A stretch of DNA of 64,000 bases from Clostridia bacterium (GTDB lineage Bacteria; Bacillota; Clostridia; Oscillospirales; CAG-272), in the NCBI GenBank assembly GCA_017452525.1, contig JAFTMG010000006.1:109790-173789 (forward strand), read 5' to 3'. Each line of letters begins with the position of its first letter. Within the stretch, counting starts at the first letter, position 1. The translations under genes were made by a program, and so were the position numbers. This document shows, piece by piece, positions 59,837 to 64,000 of this stretch. The notes beneath the pieces were generated by a model. That model did no database searches. It saw only the letters and a list, made by a program, of their open reading frames with translations, and was not told where the DNA came from.

Positions 59837-60973
59837 TCAGTCCTGAAGTCTCTCACCGAGAATGTTGCGGTATTTCTGGTAGAAGCTCTCAAAATAGCCG
59901 CCGTCCAGCGCCTCGCGGATCTTCTCGGTCAGTTCATTGTAGAAATACAGGTTGTGGGTCACAGCAAGATGCATCCCTACCGCTTCCTTTGCCTTGATCA
60001 GATGGCGCACGTAGGAGCGGCTGTAGTTGCGGCAAGCGGGACAACCGCAGCCGCTATCGAAGGGACGCGGATCCTCGGCGTATTTCTCATTGCAAAGATT
60101 GATCTTACCGTGCCACGTAAAGAGATTTCCATGGCGCGCGTTACGGCTGGGCATTACACAGTCAAAGAAATCCACGCCAAGATGTACCGCCTCGAGAATG
60201 TTGCAGGGGGTACCTACGCCCATCAGATATCGCGGCTTGTGCTTCGGCATGTGAGGCTCGACCACGTCGATGATGTGATACATAATCTCGGTCTCCTCAC
60301 CCACGGCAAGACCGCCGATGGCGTAACCGTCCAGATCCAGCTCGGCGATCTGCTTCATGTTTTCCACGCGCAGGTCGTCATACGTACCGCCCTGATTGAT
60401 GCCGAAGAGCATCTGCTTTTTGTTGATAGTATCGGGCAAGGAATTCAATCTTGCCATTTCGGTCTTACAGCGCACCAGCCAACGAACGGTCCTCTCGCTG
60501 GACTGCTTAACGTATTCGTATGGTGCGGGGTTTTCCACGCACTCGTCAAACGCCATGGCAATGGTGGAGGCAAGGTTGGATTGGATCTGCATGCTCTCCT
60601 CGGGACCCATGAAAATGCGCTTACCGTCGATGTGAGAGGCGAAATGAACGCCCGCCTCGGTGATCTTGCGCAGAGAGGAGAGAGAGAAGACCTGAAATCC
60701 GCCCGAGTCGGTGAGGATCGGCTTATCCCAGTTCATAAACTTATGCAGACCGCCCATGTTATGGATCAGTCTGTCACCGGGACGAAGATGCAGATGATAG
60801 GTGTTGGAGAGCTCGACCTGACATTTCAGCTCGCGCAGTTCCATGGTGTTGACACCGCCCTTGATGGCGGCACAGGTTCCCACGTTCATAAAAACAGGGG
60901 TCTGAATATCACCGTGTACGGTATGGAGCACACCCCTGCGCGCACGGCCTTCCTGTTTGAGAAGTTCGAACAT
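59837..60973 (-). CDS. tgt: Queuine tRNA-ribosyltransferase
   Basis: 378 residues. Motifs of bacterial TGT: NTYHLHLRPGD, the aspartate in TDSGGFQVFSL, GINQGGTYDDLR, GGLAVGE, DCVMPSRNARHGNLF, and the C-terminal zinc site with CGCPACRNYSRSYVRHL. It swaps G34 for preQ1 in tRNAs with GUN anticodons. The start MFELLKQEGRARRGVLHTVHG is backed by AAAGGA. It lies between mutL and tldD. Confidence 0.97.
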   Translation of the reverse strand: MFELLKQEGRARRGVLHTVHGDIQTPVFMNVGTCAAIKGGVNTMELRELKCQVELSNTYHLHLRPGDRLIHNMGGLHKFMNWDKPILTDSGGFQVFSLSSLRKITEAGVHFASHIDGKRIFMGPEESMQIQSNLASTIAMAFDECVENPAPYEYVKQSSERTVRWLVRCKTEMARLNSLPDTINKKQMLFGINQGGTYDDLRVENMKQIAELDLDGYAIGGLAVGEETEIMYHIIDVVEPHMPKHKPRYLMGVGTPCNILEAVHLGVDFFDCVMPSRNARHGNLFTWHGKINLCNEKYAEDPRPFDSGCGCPACRNYSRSYVRHLIKAKEAVGMHLAVTHNLYFYNELTEKIREALDGGYFESFYQKYRNILGERLQD

Positions 60974-61052
60974 ATCGGAAGTTTCCTTTCATAAATATAT
61001 TTTGGCAGGCGACCCGTCAGCACACGGCGGGGCTTGCTTGATTTCAAATAGA

Positions 61053-63197
61053 TCAGGTTCGTTTGAATTGGCGATCCAGATTGGATCGACTGAGCGTCAT
61101 GGCAACGGGACGGCCGTGGGGACAAACGGTGATATCAGGGATCCGCATCAGCTGATCGCAGACCCATGCGATATGCTCCGCGGCATATACCCTGCCCGCC
61201 TTGATGGCAGCCTTGCAGGACGCCTGATAGAGCGCTTTTTCAAACATCATGTCTCTCGTCAGCTGTGCCGAGCCGGTATCGGTCCGTATTCTGTCCGCAA
61301 TGGTAGAAAACATATCCTCCACTGCCCCCGATTCCACACCGATGGGAATCCCGTAAACGCTGATACGGCGGTCTGTCACCTCATAAAGGAACCCGATCGC
61401 CTCGATCTCAGTACGATATTCCTCCAGGATCAGCGCGTCCGCCATCGAAAACTCAAATTCGATCGGAAGCATCAGCATCTGTGACATGGGGTCCTGCGCA
61501 TGCATGGCTGCTTTGAGTTGCTCAAAAATAATGCGCTCATGGGCGGCGTGCTGGTCGATCAGAAGCAGCTTATCCTCCTGCTCTACCAGAATGTAGGCAT
61601 TCCACACCTCTCCGATCACACGGTAGTGCGGCGGCTCGGCGGGCGATTCACCCGCCGATATCTCCTCGGCGGCGGGCACGGTCTGCCCATTTTCATTGGA
61701 AGAAGATACCTCCGGCACATTGGTCTGCGCGTTCTGCGGTGCGGGCTGTTCGGCAGGATCCTCACCCTCGAGGCGAACGATCTTCCCTTCCTCATAATGG
61801 CGGATATAATCCGACAGCACCCGCTCGGGTGAAGTCGCCATCCGAGAAGAGGCGGTCTCTCTTTGCATTTGGCTGCTCTGCGGTGTCACGGCAGGCGCGG
61901 CGGTCGTCTCTTCGGGCAGCCTGGCACGGAAAGGCTTGACCGAGGCGGGAGCAGACGGTTGACGCTCTTCCCGCACGCCATGCGGCAGGACCGTTCCCTG
62001 TCGGGGCATGGTCTGCTGCTCTGTCGGGCGGGTAGGCATATCCATCTTCATCTGCTGTTTTTGTACCGACTCCGCGCGACCGTCCCGGATCGGAAACATG
62101 GCATCGGACACACGGGGGCGTTGCGGCGGTTGCTGCGCGGCAAATAGCCGTCTTGCCTCCTCGGCGGAAACGTGCCCTTGGCTGAGCTTGATATCGGGGC
62201 GCTGTTTATCCTGCTCCAGCGCGTTGCGCACCGCATAATAGATCGCCTCAAACACGGGCTTTTCGTTGGAGAATTTGACCTCCAGCTTGGCGGGATGCAC
62301 GTTGACGTCCACCGCCGCGGGCTGGATCTGTATGTTCAGCACGCAGCACGGAAATTTTTCGGGCGGCATATAGGAGCAATATGCCTGCTCCACCGCCGCA
62401 CATGCGGTCTTACTCTTGACGTAGCGACCGTTGATAAAATAATTTTGGAAATTGCGATTGGATTTGACGTTGTCGGGTCTGCCGATGAAGCCGCTAACGG
62501 CAACGCCGCCCTCTTCTCTCGCTTCGATCTCGATCAGACGGGAAGCAAAATCCTTGCCGAAAACGGCATAGACCGTATGGCGCAGATCGTTATCCCCTGC
62601 GGTCTCAAGTCTTACGTTGCCGTCTACGATCAGGCGGAAGGCAATATCCGGGCGGGACAGTGCCACCTTTTCCACGTTGGCGGCAACCGCCATTGCCTCG
62701 GTCACGTCCTTCTTCAAAAACTTGCGCCGCGCGGGCACGTTGGCAAAGAGATCCTCCACGATCACCGTGGTACCATCCGAGCATCCCTGCTCGGTCAGCG
62801 TGACGTTTTCGCCACCGTATGCCTCCAGCACCGCCCCCATCTCTGCCCCGTGAGGCTTGGAAAAGATGCGCAGGTGCGAGACCGAGGCGATCGCCGCCAG
62901 CGCCTCTCCGCGGAAGCCCAGCGTCAGGATCCCATCCAGATCTTCCGCCTCTTTGATCTTACTGGTCGCGTGTCGGCGCACGGCAATGGGCAGATCCTCT
63001 GCCGCCATACCGCAACCGTTATCGGAGACACGCATAAAGGTCACGCCGCCGTTTTGGATCTCCACGGTGATACGGGTACTGCCCGCGTCAATGGCGTTCT
63101 CCATCAGCTCCTTGATAACCGATGCGGGGCGGTCCACCACCTCACCGGCGGCGATCAGATTGGCAACGGCGAAGCTGAGTACATTGATCTTTCCCAT
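61053..63197 (-). CDS. mutL: DNA mismatch repair protein MutL
   Basis: 714 residues. The GHKL ATPase domain (1-340) contains ELMENAIDAGSTRITVEI, DNGCGM and GFRGEAL. The C-terminal domain contains DQHAAHERIIFE, the DQHAx2Ex4E metal motif of endonuclease-active MutL, and CPHGRP. A long low-complexity linker (about 345-480) joins them. Its nicking activity is expected since MutH-type systems are absent in Firmicutes. The start at 63197 follows AAAGGAG. It lies 30 bases downstream of mutS. Confidence 0.95.
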   Translation of the reverse strand: MGKINVLSFAVANLIAAGEVVDRPASVIKELMENAIDAGSTRITVEIQNGGVTFMRVSDNGCGMAAEDLPIAVRRHATSKIKEAEDLDGILTLGFRGEALAAIASVSHLRIFSKPHGAEMGAVLEAYGGENVTLTEQGCSDGTTVIVEDLFANVPARRKFLKKDVTEAMAVAANVEKVALSRPDIAFRLIVDGNVRLETAGDNDLRHTVYAVFGKDFASRLIEIEAREEGGVAVSGFIGRPDNVKSNRNFQNYFINGRYVKSKTACAAVEQAYCSYMPPEKFPCCVLNIQIQPAAVDVNVHPAKLEVKFSNEKPVFEAIYYAVRNALEQDKQRPDIKLSQGHVSAEEARRLFAAQQPPQRPRVSDAMFPIRDGRAESVQKQQMKMDMPTRPTEQQTMPRQGTVLPHGVREERQPSAPASVKPFRARLPEETTAAPAVTPQSSQMQRETASSRMATSPERVLSDYIRHYEEGKIVRLEGEDPAEQPAPQNAQTNVPEVSSSNENGQTVPAAEEISAGESPAEPPHYRVIGEVWNAYILVEQEDKLLLIDQHAAHERIIFEQLKAAMHAQDPMSQMLMLPIEFEFSMADALILEEYRTEIEAIGFLYEVTDRRISVYGIPIGVESGAVEDMFSTIADRIRTDTGSAQLTRDMMFEKALYQASCKAAIKAGRVYAAEHIAWVCDQLMRIPDITVCPHGRPVAMTLSRSNLDRQFKRT

Positions 63198-63227
63198 GCG
63201 AATATCTCCTTTCATCATTTTTGGGGG

Positions 63228-64000
63228 TTATTTCAACCGTTTCTGGAGATCAAACAGAAGAGACATTGCCTCATAGGGTGAAATGGTATTGAGGTCGATC
63301 TGCTTCAATTCCTCCATGACCTGCTCGCGCAGGCAATCCTCTACGCTGATATTATCAGGGCTGTCCGTCTCCTGCTTTTCCTCAACGGCATCGACACTCT
63401 GCAAAGCGCGCGCCGTCTTTTCCACGCTGGCAAGCACTTCCTTGGCGCGCTTGATCACCTCATTCGGCAATCCTGCCAGCTTGGCGACCTCGATACCGTA
63501 GCTGTCGTCGGTGGAGCCGCGTACGATCTTGCGCAGGAAGGTGATGTTATCTCCCCGCTTTTTCGCCGCCACGTTATAGTTGACGATACCGGGGAATTCT
63601 TTTTCCAGCACTGTCAGCTCATGATAGTGAGTGGCAAACAGCGTCTTGGCGCCGATGCGGCGGCTGTACGTATATTCAGCGATGGCACGCGCAATGCTCA
63701 TGCCGTCAAAGGTGCTGGTTCCCCGCCCGACCTCATCGTAGATGATCAGACTGCGGCGGGTAGCATTACGCAGAATGTATGCCACCTCATTCATCTCCAA
63801 CATAAAGGTGGACTGTCCCGATGCCAGATCGTCTGAGGCACCCACACGGGTGAAGATGCGGTCCACAATGCCGATCCGCGCCTCCTTGGCGGGAACGAAG
63901 GAGCCGATCTGCGCCATCAGGGTGATGAGTGCCACCTGCCGCATAAAAGTGGATTTACCCGCCATATTGGGACCCGTGATCAGCAAGAGCCGATTGGCGG
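63228..64000 (-). CDS. mutS: DNA mismatch repair protein MutS (C-terminal part, cut by window edge)
   Basis: About 257 codons on the minus strand, running off the right edge. The ATPase domain is complete from Walker [14 protein letters not shown], then [23 protein letters not shown], Walker [16 protein letters not shown] and FATHYHEL, followed by a helix-loop-helix tail. This is the canonical MutS1 ATPase; the N-terminal mismatch-recognition part lies outside the window. The stop at 63228 is followed by mutL. Confidence 0.97.
   Translation of the reverse strand, partial: ANRLLLITGPNMAGKSTFMRQVALITLMAQIGSFVPAKEARIGIVDRIFTRVGASDDLASGQSTFMLEMNEVAYILRNATRRSLIIYDEVGRGTSTFDGMSIARAIAEYTYSRRIGAKTLFATHYHELTVLEKEFPGIVNYNVAAKKRGDNITFLRKIVRGSTDDSYGIEVAKLAGLPNEVIKRAKEVLASVEKTARALQSVDAVEEKQETDSPDNISVEDCLREQVMEELKQIDLNTISPYEAMSLLFDLQKRLK

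Overview
The window is about 64 kb of a chromosome from a Gram-positive anaerobe of class Clostridia. This is inferred from consensus sigma-A promoters, AGGAGG-type ribosome binding sites, the biotin-dependent decarboxylase/transcarboxylase cluster, the MutS/MutL pair with an endonuclease-type MutL, and several Clostridia-typical families (TmcAL, PRK06851 ATPase, DUF554, DUF362). An Oscillospirales-like gut bacterium would fit, but the sequence alone does not prove it. I see no rRNA, tRNA, insertion sequence, prophage or CRISPR array. Coding density is high and most genes lie on the minus strand.

Layout. 0-12 kb (minus): the 5' part of a lamin-tail-like protein, a DUF554 membrane protein, an alkaline phosphatase lipoprotein, a TIM-barrel/metallo-beta-lactamase fusion, a small protein, then tmcAL, a P-loop ATPase, a metallophosphoesterase, a HAD phosphatase, a GNAT acetyltransferase and prfC. 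12-18 kb: a LUD protein (plus), then an acyl-CoA synthetase, a GH127 glycosidase and a lipoprotein ending in about 20 copies of a 21-bp repeat (minus). 18.5-22 kb (minus): a four-gene biotin-dependent carboxyltransferase cluster without a beta subunit. 22.5-24.4 kb (plus): an ECF sigma factor and its membrane anti-sigma partner. 24.4-27.4 kb (minus): an ABC exporter of FtsX/MacB type. 27.4-27.8 kb: rplS with a leader RNA.

27.9-33.5 kb (minus): a three-gene operon of TerB-domain protein, DUF2791-type ATPase and superfamily II helicase. This is the gene set of the Shango anti-phage system, here under its own consensus promoter and set between rplS and mnmE. 33.7-38.8 kb (plus): mnmE, an SGNH hydrolase, dus, an atypical response regulator and an XRE regulator with membrane helices. 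38.9-41.4 kb (minus): ADP-ribosylglycohydrolase and a DUF362 ferredoxin protein. 41.7-42.7 kb: a Xer recombinase. 42.7-45 kb (minus): uxaC, a DUF2500 protein and a Nudix hydrolase.

45.2-47.6 kb (plus): a PHP phosphatase and an unusual MutS-like ATPase. 47.8-52.6 kb (plus): a putative GH151-type alpha-L-fucosidase, an AraC regulator and fucI, behind a promoter carrying a tandem 21-bp direct repeat. 52.6-64 kb (minus): phosphoglycerate-mutase-like and S66 peptidase genes, glyS, then a run mutS-mutL-tgt-tldD-lipoprotein-pmbA, with mutS cut by the window edge.

Themes. Plant or host glycan use (GH127, GH151-like, uxaC, fucI) feeds an anaerobic metabolism that uses biotin carboxyl transfer. Most transcription units have recognisable TTGACA/TTGCAT-17-TATAAT promoters and strong hairpin terminators. 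The best candidates for follow-up are the Shango operon with an 11-bp tandem repeat next to its promoter, the fucose operon control region, a GxTNR domain shared by two lipoproteins, the tldD-lipoprotein-pmbA operon, the TIM-barrel/MBL fusion and the variant MutS-like ATPase.
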